64,000 nucleotides of DNA from Trichostrongylus colubriformis (taxonomy: Eukaryota; Nematoda; Chromadorea; Rhabditida; Trichostrongylidae), in assembly GCA_963978905.1 (NCBI GenBank), contig OZ022257.1, positions 33,927,685-33,991,684 of the forward strand, in the 5' to 3' direction. The position numbers were made by a program, and so were the translations under genes. Under the pieces are notes generated by a model. That model was not told the DNA's origin. It worked only from the letters and a program-made list of their open reading frames with translations, and searched no databases. Below are positions 47,981-60,307 of this stretch, in pieces. Position 1 is the first letter of the stretch. Each line of letters opens with the position of its first letter.

Positions 47981-49682
47981 CAAGAATGGAGGTTCCATGA
48001 AATCCCCTTACGACACAGGTAGATAGACAAATTACGTTTGAAGGTATGTGGCGGTCCGAGGGGACATGGCCACTCATAGGTAGACCAAAAAATCGACATC
48101 GAATCGATATACGAGGTCACCATGATCGATGTAGTCGTGCGCACCTCATTGACCATTCATACTCATCTATCCTAACTTCATTAATTTTGTGTTGTTTCAT
48201 ATAAGAACGGTAGGAAACAAACATAGCCGTGTGGAAAGGAGTTGTGGGGTGGAAGAAGCATTTTGCACGTAGTTGGTCTCTAGGCTACGACTTATTAGCT
48301 TCCTCGAAATATACTTCACCAAGAATGCGCTGCGGAAGCCTTTTAAGCAATTTCCGTTATAATCTCGAGATACTTTCGCTGCACTTCGTGTATTCCCACC
48401 CATTCCAGTTCTCGGTGAACCCTGCCAGTTCCAAGGTTATACGAGAATCCTGGACAGCATCTTATAAAAAGGGTATGTCGGTATGGAACTGGAAACGCGT
48501 ATCAAGAAGAAATGTCTGAAAGTCACTGGATTGAATTTTGGTAGAACCTGCTCAACGCCCCTTGCACTCACGAAGCGACGTATCCCGGAAATACTGCTTG
48601 TAGGCACATTTCGTTGGAAGCACGAAGTGAAGACATGGCGACGCATTTCAAACTTCCTTGTGCTCTCGTTATTTCCTAGTTGAAGAATCGAAGCATGGAT
48701 CATTCATGAACACCAGTATGTGCATTCCCAAAAGTACGTGCATTCCTTTCTTGCGCTCCCACTCCCATTGCGTTCCATTGACGCGTCTCTATCGGTTCTA
48801 CCCATTATGCTATAGTCTCGCCTGTTCTTTTTTAGATCTAAAGTTTGGAAAAGATATTTCACTGTCGCCAAGCTACATTGCGGCATGCTATCCGTAATGG
48901 AAGGACGGCTTCAACTTCGAGTCTCATTCTCTTCTCCAAAACTTCGAGTCACACTCTCTTCAGTAGTGCGCCAATAACCTTATTGGTCTGTAGTAACTAT
49001 GCGACAGACCATCCCATGGAAGTTTCTTGCGAAGCACCCTGTGAAAATCCTGTGGTTCAGTGCCGCTTTGATTTATATAAATATAGCTGTAACACGAAAC
49101 CACCAATTTCGTACTGCTTCTGTTCTTCTACACGATATAAAATTAATTTATAATACTCGAACTCCTGAAATCTGTGATTCAGTGCAACAGAACAACATAA
49201 CCGTAGAATCGATAAAAAAGGCGAGAAGTTTTCTTTTTGCTCCAGTCGGGTGTTCCTCCTTCTCGCGCTCAATCAGGATGGCATCGATCCTTGATCTCTA
49301 GGCCACCCAAGATCAAGGCAACCTCGTCGTCACTCCGGCCTCTTCGCGAGGGTCTTCTCCATTCATCTCATGAGCAGCTTCGGTCATCAAGATCCATAAC
49401 TCTCTTCGAATTTCTTCTACCTGTACTCGAGCGATATACTATTGACTGGAACAGTACAGAGGGCTCTATGACGGAACCCGATTTCGGCTGGGCGCAAGTA
49501 CTGAAATACACTGTCACTCAGTCTTTGGCAATACCAGCACTCCCTAAAGCGGTAGCGGCAGGAGTGGCCTCTCGGGGCTTTGAGGCAACACTCACACAAG
49601 CCCTTCTTATACACTATGTTCAAACGAGTATCTCCGTCTCGCACATGGGGACACGCAGAAGTGACTGCCCTCAGTTCTTCAG
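47981..49682. other. No assignable gene
   Basis: Several overlapping frames on both strands, including a 219-codon plus-strand frame at 49237-49896 whose reading is not supported by the splice sites at 49770 and 49845. Nothing recognised. Could include upstream exons of the membrane segment at 49683-50030. Confidence 0.3.
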
Positions 49683-50030
49683 AATGCACACATCCTCCAA
49701 GGGTGTACTCCAAAAGACTCGTCTCTTTTATCCCGAAAGGGAAAGCGTTCCAAATAGTGCTCCATTCGCTGTAAGTGTGCCCGTAATCCTGTTACGCGGC
49801 TACGGATTATTTCACTGGGACCTTCCATCATTCGGACTTTGGAAGTCGGCTCATCGCCTTCCGACTCGCACTCGTCTCCACTCTATTCGTTGTTGAACTC
49901 GCGGACCGTTTTTCTCCAGTAGCTCTCGTCATCGTCTATTTCGCCATCCATCTCGAAGTCGCGCTCTTCGTCCTCTCTTTCCTCGGTTATCACAGTATTC
50001 CGGTCCATCCTTCACCTAGGAAGATTCCAG
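49683..50030 (+). CDS. Polytopic membrane protein fragment, two exons
   Basis: Exon 49683-49770 (acceptor ctcagttcttcag, donor GCT-gtaagtg) and a second exon from 49846 (acceptor actttggaag) join in phase 2 across a 75-nt intron. The joined reading is YSKRLVSFIPKGKAFQIVLH followed by RLIAFRLALVSTLFVVELAD and VALVIVYFAIHLEVALFVLS, two membrane helices preceded by a basic loop. The pattern weakly resembles an amino-acid/auxin permease helix pair and also the helix pair at residues 639-698 of the transporter gene. Neither is firm. The 3' boundary is uncertain, since the frame continues into the hairpin at 50108. Confidence 0.4.
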
Positions 50031-50075
50031 CTGTAGTCGTCATTAAGTGGTGTTATCCTCAGGTGGTTCAAGACA

Positions 50076-50170
50076 TGTTTGCGTGGTGCTATCCTGCGTG
50101 GCTGTTTGCGTGGTGCTATCCTGCAGTATTCTGCAGCAGTGCTGCAGAATACTGCAGGATAGCACCACGC
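50076..50170. repeat. Hairpin with tandem duplication
   Basis: Arms 50108-50136 and 50142-50170 are exact reverse complements (29 bp) with a 5-nt loop. The left arm is preceded by a direct repeat: tgtttgcgtggtgctatcct at 50076 and again at 50103, a 27-bp period. Combined direct and inverted copying of the same unit. Confidence 0.85.
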
Positions 50171-51038
50171 AGACATGTTCTTGAAGTCTGGAAGATACGA
50201 AAATAAGGATTACTGTTCGAATTCTGCACCAACTGAAAAGTTTTTCCGAGGTATTTTCTAGTATGTGTAGCATTACTCAGATTCGACTGGCTCTGTTGTA
50301 ATTGGGAAAATGAATGTAAATCTGTGTTACATCGAGTGACCTATTTTTATGGTTAATCTTGATTGCCCTTCATCATTCATGTTAGTGACGCTCTGGGCAA
50401 CGAGGTATTCAAAGAATCGAGGGCAGCAAACGAATAAAGCCAGTGTCTCGGTCTATCAGACCTTGTACTCTCTTATCTGATTTACCGGCGCATAATACTG
50501 GGCACATCACATAGCGTAGTACTACCGTTTTGCTTTCTACCGCGTGATGCTCGCAATATAGTGCGCCGGCAATGCTGTTCGAGAGACACTTATATTTCTA
50601 GAAAGTCGACATTGAGAAAAGGCTGTCAGACTATAATGAGTTGTAGTCGATAAGGTTGGAGAACACCGACGAAAGAAGGCTCTTCGCAGTGAACGTAGGA
50701 CTGACCATAGAGAGAATGGTGGTATTATACCATGGAAGCAAGTTCAAGCGGTAACTGTATAAGAGGGTATCAGCTGAAATAATTCGTTGAAAGGCAAACT
50801 GTAAAACAACAATCACCTGTATCACCTCTCGTCCCGTTTCTAATCGAGAGTTTCGAGCGGGTGCTAGCAGCGTCTCCGTTCGTAGTGTCACGAGCTAGAG
50901 TAGTCCAGTAAACCTTCTTCTGTCAGGGGCACGCAGCTTCTCATTTCCTTCACACAGAGCTTTCGTAACGAAGCCTGAACATCGGGCTTGCGGTCGTTCA
51001 CGTGTTTGCTTGATCTCCGAGGGATTCAATCGACAAAT

Positions 51039-51263
51039 AAATATGAAACAGGATAAAGTTTTTGGCGTTGATCAATCCCTCTCTGGGATGCGCCGCACGT
51101 TCTTGATCCATCCAGAATCGTGATGGCTGGCGAATGTGATGTGGCCTATACATTGACTTGCGGTAGCCAGCCGATGGCCGACCTCGGAGGGATGGAAGGC
51201 TTGGCTGGCCTAGGCGGGCATGAGAGTGGGGTGTGCACCACCTGTCACTACACCATCTCCGCC
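51039..51263 (-). repeat. tRNA-derived SINE, copy 4, with target duplication
   Basis: Minus-strand SINE with head gtagtgacaggtggtgcaca and 3' tail aactttatcctgtttcatat. Flanked by 13-bp direct repeats tcaatcgacaaat (51026-51038) and tcaatcgataaat (51264-51276). Removing it rejoins the RTE a coding sequence. This copy has lost the segment holding the B box. Confidence 0.8.
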
Positions 51264-54200
51264 TCAATCGATAAATCAAACTCCGACGGCCATCGCGATA
51301 TCGCATGACGTGTTCGGCCCATTTGAACTTGACTCCTTAGAAAATACGTCGGCATCACCGATCTTCAATACTTGACAGAGCTCGGAGTTCCAGATTCCCC
51401 TTTGCTTTCGCGTGTATCGGAACACTGTGGCCATCGGCTTTTCGGATAACGCCGACAGCATGTTCTCCCTGCTCACATAGAGTTCAAGTTTCTGTGACAT
51501 ATGTCAGGGTAGGAAAGACAGCGGAGTCGATGCGGAGTGGGAGCGGGACAGGATGCTCGCCTTCTTCACTACTCTCTCAATAGCCCTCAAGGCGTTCCAA
51601 GCCGCTCTATTCCTCCTGCTCAGCTCTGTTGCTAAGTGGTCTATCATGTAGACTTTCCGAACTAGGTAGACATAGCTGAAGCACTCGGTGATGATCTTGC
51701 CGTCGAGGCACCAGGTACCGAACCGTTTCTTCATCGTTCTCGGTAGGTCCACCTGGTGATCGATCTCTCCACACTCGCAGTCAAAATCGACTAGCATGCA
51801 TTCCGCTTGCTGAATTGTCGATGTTATGAGCACGATGTCGTCAGCGAAGCAGGGCCGATGTAGGTGCTAGCCATCGACCCTCTCTCCTTCCCAGTCTAGT
51901 TGACACATGCCGTTTGCAAGGGCGGCGCTGAAAAGTTTATGGAAGATAAAGCTTATGGAAGATGTGGTCTTGTCGAACCCCTCTCTTCACGATCAGGATG
52001 GAGAACCTGCGGTCATGAAGTTGCTACATATAAAGCTCAGATTCGGGTTATAAAGTTGCTATAGAACTCAGTAAGTATTCTTATGTAGTGAGTAAGTTCA
52101 CCCTGGTTTCCCAGGGTTTCGATAACCTCTTCTGTCTTGATGGACTCGAAGGCTTTTTCTAAATCAATGAGAAATAACAACAACTTGTACTATCGTGAAA
52201 CTTCAGTGAGCCTAGAGCTCCTGTGGTCGATTATACTGAAGCTCTTCCGAAACCTTGGCTGCTCGCATGGCTGTATATTGTGTAAAATTGTGCCTATCCT
52301 ACTCAAGATGACTCGGTGTATGCTTGTGGATCAGAGACAGAAGGCGGGTTGGACGATAATTGCCAGTGACATGTGGAACTCCCTCCTTATACAGCAACAT
52401 AATCCTGCTGGTTTTTTATGAGGTGGGTACCTCGCATTCCGACAGGTAGCATATGAAGTCACGCGCCAGAGTTTTGACGATAACTGGCGGTAGATTCTTG
52501 AAATGTTCCGGTCTGATTCTGACGGTACGGGTACTATACCATTCTTCAGCGACGAAATAGCGTGTTAGACTTTGTAGTGGGAAATGAGATTGACGTATCC
52601 ATCCTGCTTCAGTCTGCAACTGAGAAGGTGGCCATGGCGATGAAAAGATCAGAGTAGAAGTTGATGACCTTCTCCAATGCCCTTTGAAAAGCCGAGACTG
52701 CACCGTCAGACAACGGAGACTGATCATTTTGGTTCCATCTACTGAAACCTGTGCGAGCATTGTGGATACTCCTCATAGCCTCTACTGTTTAGCCAGTAGG
52801 GCTGCTTACTGAAGGTGATTACCAAGTGATTTTCTTCGCATGCTCGGACGTCAATTGGTAACGACTCCACGTCGGAGTGTCAGCTCAAAGAGTTTCCGAA
52901 CAAAGACACTTCACGGTGGCTTTCAAATTCACTGCCCTCCCGAAGCTATGTGAGTCGTTCAACCAGCCAGTTGTACACTTCGCCGATGTTTTAAATAACG
53001 GAATCCTCCATAAACAGGTGAGAGAGGCCAAGTAGTCAGTAGATGAGCAGCTTGCTACTTCGCTTCATGAATTTCGCGGCACTCTCCCTATGTATCGAGA
53101 AGAAAAATCTTGTGCGGCTGGGTTGATGGTCTGATCCTGTGCAGAACTTTGGACCAACAGCGTCGTTGGTCAAGCAAAATCTTCGATCAAAGATGGTGCG
53201 ATCAAACTCGTCATGGAGTTGCCTTCCGGGTCCAGGAAATGAGAAGGATTTCATAGCTGTGATTCACTATGGGTGAAGCTGATCGACAGAATGGAGCCAG
53301 ACGACCTTTCATTCTGCTCATTTCATGACGCTCCATGAGTACCCATGTAAAGTTCGTTATCCGCTTTCCTACGGCCGATCTTTGCGTTGAAATCGCCGAT
53401 TACCCTGGAGAAGGTGTGGTCTTCCTTATAGTACTTCTCCAAATCCACATAAAATGCTTCGAGTTCCTCCTCGTCGTAGCTTGATGTTGGTGCGTAGGCG
53501 ACGCGAACGATCGAAGCCGGGATTCAATTACATCTTTTCAGCCGGGCCTCCGATTCGGGTTTTCAGGTTTTCGTACCAATCGATGCTCGTGTCCAAATGT
53601 GTGTGACCAGAATGCCCTCACCGCCAACGCATCTCCTGACACATCTTACACGGGTCAGTAGCGATGATGTCGTATGATCGACTACACCAAAGAAGAAAAC
53701 GAAGAAAAGACTTAGCTCTTCTCGGCTTGCAAAATCGGATCATCGATAGTCGATTTATGCAAGGGTTCGAGATAGAATTCTAATGGTTCTCGATTTAGGC
53801 AGCCTCATAGCCTTGAGAGTGTAGCAGCCTATCCCGAGCGGTTCTGCCTAACGCTGTTATATTAAAGACTCCCTCAGGTTTAGGAGAAAGAGATCCATCC
53901 TCATTGCTATTTTCGGCAAGATGAAGATTCACTAGTAGCTCGCCAGCTTCGTCCTGGGGGTTGGGTGTACTACGGGTGGTTAACCAGGCTCTCCTAAAGT
54001 AGACTTGGAAATATTTCTTAGAGGCGATTTCGGACCGCCTCCTAGGCCATTCCTAGCGTTAAAATGCAAGCTCTCAGCTGGACCGAATGCAAGATACCAA
54101 GTGCACCATTCAGGTTGTCCCCACATCTATGCAAGAAACGACTGCATGGATACAGAGGGTATAAATCAGCCCAGCACAGCAGACACACGAGTTCATTCCC

Positions 54201-54436
54201 TGAATCCAATCGCGTCTCAGAGCAAGTACATGATGACTTTCGACCCGCAATTATCTCCCTATCCGCCAGCTTGGATCGCGCCACGTAGTCTTGCCACAAA
54301 ACGGTTCAAGATCCTTTAGCGAGAGAGGCCTCTCTGTGGAGGAGATCCGTAGCACTCAGAGATTTAGTCAAATTTTCTTCAGCAAAATTTGCATCCAGAG
54401 AGCTACGCCGTCATTAAACCATTCGCTACTGGGCCT

Positions 54437-57400
54437 TCTTCTTCTTCTTCTTAGCGTTTGTCCCGCACAGCAGGGTCCGCTTTGCTTGAACGATGACGCC
54501 ATCTTATTCGGTCTTCAGTGTCTTCGGGATGGAGTCCCACCATCTTCATGTCATTTCATATGACATCCATCCAACGTTGTCTGGGTCTTCCCCGAGGTCT
54601 TTCTTCGGCCACTTCGTGCAGCGTCGCTTTCTTGACGACTGAGTCTACATCAGCACGCAGTACGTACCCGTACCATCTCAATCTGGATTCACGTAGCTTA
54701 TCTTGGATTGGGACGACTCCGAAACAATCTCGCAGATCTTCGTTGCGTATGCGGTCCAACTGAGTCAGACCAGAAGACCATCTCAGCATTTTTGTTTCTA
54801 TGACGCCTAGGCGTCCTTCGTCTCTTTCGTAACTGGCCAACACTCAGAACCGTATAAAGCTACGGGTCGCACAACTGTCCGATATATTTTTGACTTCAGC
54901 TTGGTGCTGACCTTCCCGTCGCAGAGAACACCAGTTGCTGTTCGCCACTTGTGCCACGCTGCCGATATTCTTGAATTGACCTCGTCCATGATGTTCCCGT
55001 CTTGAGCGATCGTCGACCCCAGATAGCAGAATGCACTTGACCTTGGCAAGTCTATGCCGTCCACTTGCACGGTTCCAAGAAACGACGTATCGTTTGTCAA
55101 GTACACTGACTTTCTTGCATTCAGCCGCAGTCCGAAGCCCGCAAATCTGTCATTCCAAGATTGGACCTGCAGTTGTAAGCTGAGCCGGCCCTCGGATGCG
55201 AGCATGAAATCGTCGGCATACAACCGTCCAAGGCAATGGTTGTTGCAGGTCTCTAGTCACAACGTCCAGGACTATATTGAAGAGTAGTGGGGACAACGCG
55301 GAGCCTTGATGTACGTCTACGGTGATTTGGAAAGGCTTTGATGTTCCCGCTGCCGTTCGGACGCAACTGGTGGGGTTCCTGTACAGCAGCTTTATCCACT
55401 CCACCAAATCCTCTGAAACATTGTGTTTCCTCAACGCGTACCATATCGCATTGTGCGGTACACGGTCAAACGCTTTCTCCAGATCGAGAAATCCAAGAGC
55501 ACCGTCTTTGACTTTTCTCGGTGCTTCTTCACGAGCAGCCTAGCCGCATATATTGCATCAGTCGTGCTGCGGTTGCGTACAAACCCGCACTGGCTAGCGC
55601 TAAGTGAAACGATATCACGCACGCGCTTATCCAGAATTCTCTTAAAAACCTTCATGGTGTGACTGAGAAGCCGTACCGGCCGATAATTCGAACATTCTGC
55701 TGGGGAACCCTTCCTCTTGAAGATTGCAATGGTTATGCTTGATCCAATCCTTGGGGATGCAACGCTCTTTCACTATCAGGTTGATAGTGAGGATAGCCAG
55801 ATGGACGGATCCCAAGAACTTGACTTCCAAATTTTGGCAGCAATGTCGTCAGGTCCGGTCGCCTTACCATTGTTCATCTTCTTCAGCGCTTCTGTAACCT
55901 CTGCAGGAGTAATCATGGGAACAGCCCCCTCTGTTGGAACTGCATCCTCTATCGGAGGGTGAGCAAACTCCTCAGTTGAAATTCTTTCAAAGTATGCTCT
56001 CCATCTTTCACGAACATCTGGAGGGTTTGACAGAAGCTGTCCTTTTTCGTCCATGATACCGCAGAATTTCTCAGTATCCTCAGTCCTTCGATTTCGGGAT
56101 CTCACAAGCTTGTACAGATCTTTCTCACCTTCACGAGTGTCCAGTTTGCGGTGCAGTTCTTCAAACCGAGCCGCCTTAGTCTTCGCTACAGCTTTCTTCG
56201 CTTCTGCTTTCGCGGAGCGGAAAGCGGTCCAGTTTTCAGCAGTGCTATCTTGAAGATAAGCATGGTATAATGCCTTTTTCTTTCTTACGCAGGACTGAAC
56301 TTCTTCTGTCCACAGCCATGCTTCCTTGTCGATGCGCTTCTTACCGGTCTTTGTGTAGCCCAGTACTGTACGAGCAGCTGCTAAGATGTTCTTCTTTGCC
56401 GCGATCCAGGTATCTTCAACAGAAGTGATGTTCGGCAGTGCCACCCGTCCAATTACCTCAGCTTCGTTCTCTCTGAACCTCCACCACTTTATCCTCGCTG
56501 GTCCAGTACGCTCCGCATACTTGTGCTTTGGTGGTCGCAGTGAGAATGTGCCTACTAGTGGACGATGCTGAGTTGCTACAGTCTCGTAAAGAATGACCTT
56601 TACGTCCCTTGCTAGCTATCGGTCCTTTCTTCTCATAAGAATGAAATCGACTTGCGACGAGTTCCTTCCACTGTGGTACGTCGCCAGATGAGAATCTCGT
56701 TTTATGTGCCACGTGTTCAGTATTATGAGATCATGGGCATCGGCATAGTCCAAAATGCGGTTGCCATCATCGTTTTGGGCGCCGTACCCAAAGCCGCCAT
56801 GGCAAGGATGTCCGTCACTGTGCTTCCCGACATGCCCGTTCAGATCTCCGGCAACGAATAAGAGCTCATCAGCAGGTACTAGCATGGTCTTACTATCGAG
56901 CAAGTTCCAGAAAGCTTCCTTTTCCAAAGCCGAGCATCCAGCTTGCGGAGCGTATGCCGTGAAGAAATGAATCTTCCGCGATTCAATGACAAAAACAACT
57001 TTCATCAGACGGTCGTCATATCTTTCCACTTCAAAAATGGCGTCGCGGAATTTCTCAAATACAATAATTCCAACTCCGTTTCTCGTTCTAGCAATTCCAT
57101 TATACAGAATGTCGTATCCTTCTCCAATGTCTTTCGCTTTCGCTCCTGCCCACTTCTTCTGGACAGCGCAGGCATCAGTTCTTCTCGCCTTCAGAGCTGC
57201 TGCGACTTCCCTCGATTTTCCTGTCATCGACCCAACATTCAGAGTCGCGAATCGAGTTGTGGCCTGATTTAGGGCTAACTTCTTCAGTCTACCACGCCCT
57301 TGCTCAGTAGGTAGCCCTTGCTTTTCATTTGACACGCCAATCGGGCGATAAAGGCGCGGGTCGCTTCCGGGGTGCGCCCTAGCCTTTTCCTCTACATCAT

Positions 57401-57548
57401 AAGTGACCATCGTTCATTGTGTTGTGACTCGAGCGTTCCTCGGCCGACTTGTCACGAGGGTCTGTCGCCGGAATCGTATCGTCCGCGTTCGGCCTACCCT
57501 GACTAGGTAGTTTCCAGTGGCACCATGTGGAGGAGCGGACACCACCAC
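54437..57548 (-). mobile_element. RTE retrotransposon b, near full length, frameshifted
   Basis: A 3.1-kb unit flanked by direct repeats ccattcgctactgggcct (54419-54436) and ccattcgctactgcgcct (57549-57566), 17 of 18 bases equal. The 3' end carries an (AAG)n tail on the minus strand (54437-54453). Coding order: endonuclease 57410-56616 (ATLNVGSMTGKSREVAAAL, FVAGDLNGHVG, SQVDFILMRR); linker and RT start 56444-55776; RT palm with KTVLLDF near 55490, VDVHQGSALSPLLFN near 55300 and YADDFMLAS near 55215; C-terminal SRLRWYGYVLRAD and RPRGRPRQRWMDVI to 54556. At least five frame changes, so not active as it stands. Confidence 0.85.
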
Positions 57549-57850
57549 CCATTCGCTACTGCGCCTGTCTTCGAAAAATCGCGCATTTGGGCCGGGATGC
57601 TTGCGGCAGGCCTAGTTGCCAGCCTTATATCTGACGCGGTCTGAAGAGGCCGACTAGCAGTCACGGGTGGCTCTTTCTCGGTACGCTTGACATCGTTGTA
57701 TCCTTTTCCGTGGGAGGCTAGATTGGTCTGTAAAAGCAAGGTTGCAACCATGTCGCGTTGCAGCGGCCGGGTATGGTTGATGGCAATCAACTGTATACCC
57801 TCTCTCTATTCTATCTCTTGTCTTCTTTTCATTCGCTATTGTCTGGTTCC

Positions 57851-59692
57851 CCACAGAAAACCTTGATGAACTCTTGCAATAACAGATGTGAGGGGTAGCA
57901 AAGACAGCCCAAGTTCAAATGTCTTTTCCCTGATTTTTATTGCACTTTGTGCCTTTCAGATCACCTGTGTCTATCACTGGAAGTCACAACCCATATGTGT
58001 TTATTAGCGCAACCTGCATTCAGATACTGCCCAGCATTAGTGCTTCCGTAGTCACTTCCGGTCGCCTCATTGTCGTGCCTTGTTCTTCAAAGTCTGTGGT
58101 TTTTATACATAGCTGTACGTCTCAAATTTCGCTATCCACGCTGTCTTTTTGGTCTTTTTAGTCAACGTTCTGACAGGAGCAACTGTTTCACATGAGAAAC
58201 CTAATGCTCAAATTTCATTGTGAATAGCACAATACGATTTCTTCGAAAGCCCCTCACGTGTAGCTTCATATTTTCATAATAGTGCAGAAATTATGTGCAA
58301 TATGTGCACTTTTTAAATTATGCTCAGTTATTCGCAGTGAACGGTGGAAGTGCGAGCACTACCCTCCAAGTAAATTAGCAGCTACCCATTACGTATTCCT
58401 GTTAATATCGCCTATGCAGAAAAGTGAGTGTTTTCGCTTTCCCAGAAAAAAGCCCACAAAATTCATCTTAAAACGGTACTGAATGGATACCAGAAATGCG
58501 GATTAATAACACAGTTGTTGGAAGGATGGGGCTTTAGAGACTTACGGAACTCTGCTTCCCTATTAGCGGATTTCAATGCGCACTAGGCCGACCTTTGTTA
58601 GCTCCTTCAATCCTTGATTATGTATGCTTACAGAAGCGGTCAAGGATATATGCGGTTTCTTATTTCAACCATAACTTTGGTCAGCGTTTACATACACGTT
58701 CAATTTTTTTGTGTTTCGAAGACAACTGTCACCCAGAAAAATAAACTTTCTCAGCCGAGTGGGACGCAGTGTGAAGATGGAAAAAATAATTTAAGCGATA
58801 ACACCGAAAATGATCAACACCGCTTTAGTGCTGTAACGTGCTGTCATCTCCCAAATGACGACTAGCAAAGTTCTGACCTCATTCCGTTCTACTTTTTGCA
58901 CAACGGCTCGTTTCGTTCAGTTATAAGCTTTTTATGACTAGTTGAATATTTTGAAAGTTTTGGGCATTTTAAGAGCTTTCAGTAAGTATTTTTTCGACCT
59001 TCACCTGCATCCTACTCGGCTGAGATACCTTTTCATGTAGTCGCAGTTGTCCTCAAATTATAAAAAACGAGTTTGTAAACTTCGACCAAAATTATGGTTA
59101 AGGTCCAAAACCGCATATTATTTTGACCGCTACTGTATATATGAACATAAACGTAAGCACCGTGCTAGTCAATGGATTTCATAGGGCGGGTATCTCTCTC
59201 TCACAGACTATGATTTGATGCTTCGCTATTTTAATTTACAGCCACTTGTGACGTGTGCAAAATTTCATTTAATGTCGACTAGAAAGAAGTTTTAGTAACA
59301 CATATTAGTGTATCACCTGTATCCCTCCAGGGCCCCTTTCCCAGTTTCACTTCCTTCTTTTTGATGCCTCCTCGTCTACAGCGTAATCAGATAGAAAAAA
59401 TTGTTGAAGTTCTTTTTCGATCCCTCAGCGAGTTTGTAGGAGTTGCTGTGGTCCTTACGAGCGTTAAACATGTTCTACATCAAACTCTTCGAGTTAATCA
59501 GTTCTCACTTGGAGTGAGTGACTCCTCATCTTCTTCGATCTCACGGTGAAGCTATGGAGACGTAGAGTTCCGTACTAATCATGCAGTCATACCTTTCTTT
59601 ATCTTACTATTTTTGCTATGGTTCGAAGGAACCGTACCATGTACTTTGAAAATATAAGTTACCCCCAACCGGTACCATGTGTCTACACATAC
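57851..59692. other. Low-signal region with one candidate first exon
   Basis: Mostly AT-rich DNA. The plus-strand frame from the ATG at 59364 (MPPRLQRNQIEKIVEVLFRS, then VGVAVVLTSVKHVLHQTLRV) runs to a good donor (GGA-gtgagtg near 59514) and could be a first exon, but no partner was found. At about 59120-59135 the sequence gaccgctactgta resembles one end of the CAGTAGC MITE family. Confidence 0.3.
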
Positions 59693-60193
59693 AGTAGCGC
59701 TCAAAAGTCTTCGGCCAAAACTTTTTTGTCATAACTTTTCTTCTACTTGACCAAATTTGACAAAATTTTAATATGTGGTGCCTGAACTTATTGTCAACAT
59801 TTCCTTCTACTTGATTGCAGCTTGACACTTTTCATGGTTTTTTACAAGAATTTCCTACAAGACCTTCCAGAAGTAAAAGGCTTGGTCAAGAAAAACGGCT
59901 TTCTTTACAAAAACAAAACGAGCAGGCCGCAGAGAACAATAATGTTTTGTAAGAAGACCACGACTTTTGATACAGCGGCACAGCGAGACGTCATAGCGAT
60001 GGCACTCCAAAAACAAAAAAATTCATATAATCACGTAACCTACACCGTTGAGTGCCAAAATAGTATATTAAGTATGCAGTGTATCCGAGTACAACATACT
60101 AAAATTTCTCTTAGATCGGCCCAGTCGCAAAAAAGTTACAAGTGAAAAACCAAAGTGAAAGACTATTTCGCCGAAGACTTTTGAGCGCTACTG
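59693..60193 (+). repeat. Tc1-type MITE (CAGTAGC family), copy 2
   Basis: Inverted ends cagtagcgctcaaaagtctt and complement, flanked by TA (59691-59692, 60194-60195). Same family as 22131-22662 in reverse orientation, without the internal duplication. A 107-codon frame (59822-60145) crosses most of it. Its similarity to the frame in copy 1 reflects DNA similarity and does not prove coding. Confidence 0.8.
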
Positions 60194-60307
60194 TATGTAT
60201 ATGTGTCTATATAGTAACCAATGACTCCGTCAATGGAAACTGGTTCACAGTTAGATACGCTACTTCTAATGCCTGAGGATAAAGTAAAAAGTGTCGTGCA
60301 CAGGTAA

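Larger units (their letters stand above)
50800..57850 (-). mobile_element. RTE retrotransposon a, decayed, hosting a SINE and a second RTE
   Basis: Minus-strand coding remnants of one RTE. A 5' part lies at 57567-57850 and about 53900-54436, the two sides of the inserted RTE b. Endonuclease: YAPTSSYDEEELEAFY-like near 53490, GDFNAKIG near 53390, NDAVGPKFCTGSDHQPSR near 53150. RT: RIRPEHFKNLPPVIVKTLAR near 52510, FADDIVLITSTI at about 51805-51840, SYVYLVRKVYMIDHLATELS near 51650. C-terminal region: KFKWAEHVMRYRDGR near 51310, continuing after the SINE with EIKQTRERPQ and thumb/tail remnants to about 50810. Frameshifts and stops; inactive. Confidence 0.75.

Noticed and set aside
49237..49896. 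Long 219-codon plus-strand frame
   Set aside because: Splice sites at 49682 and 49770/49845 support a different frame with clear membrane helices. No known motif in the long frame.
59822..60145. 107-codon frame considered as a host gene
   Set aside because: It lies entirely inside a TA-flanked MITE with inverted ends and matches another copy of that MITE.
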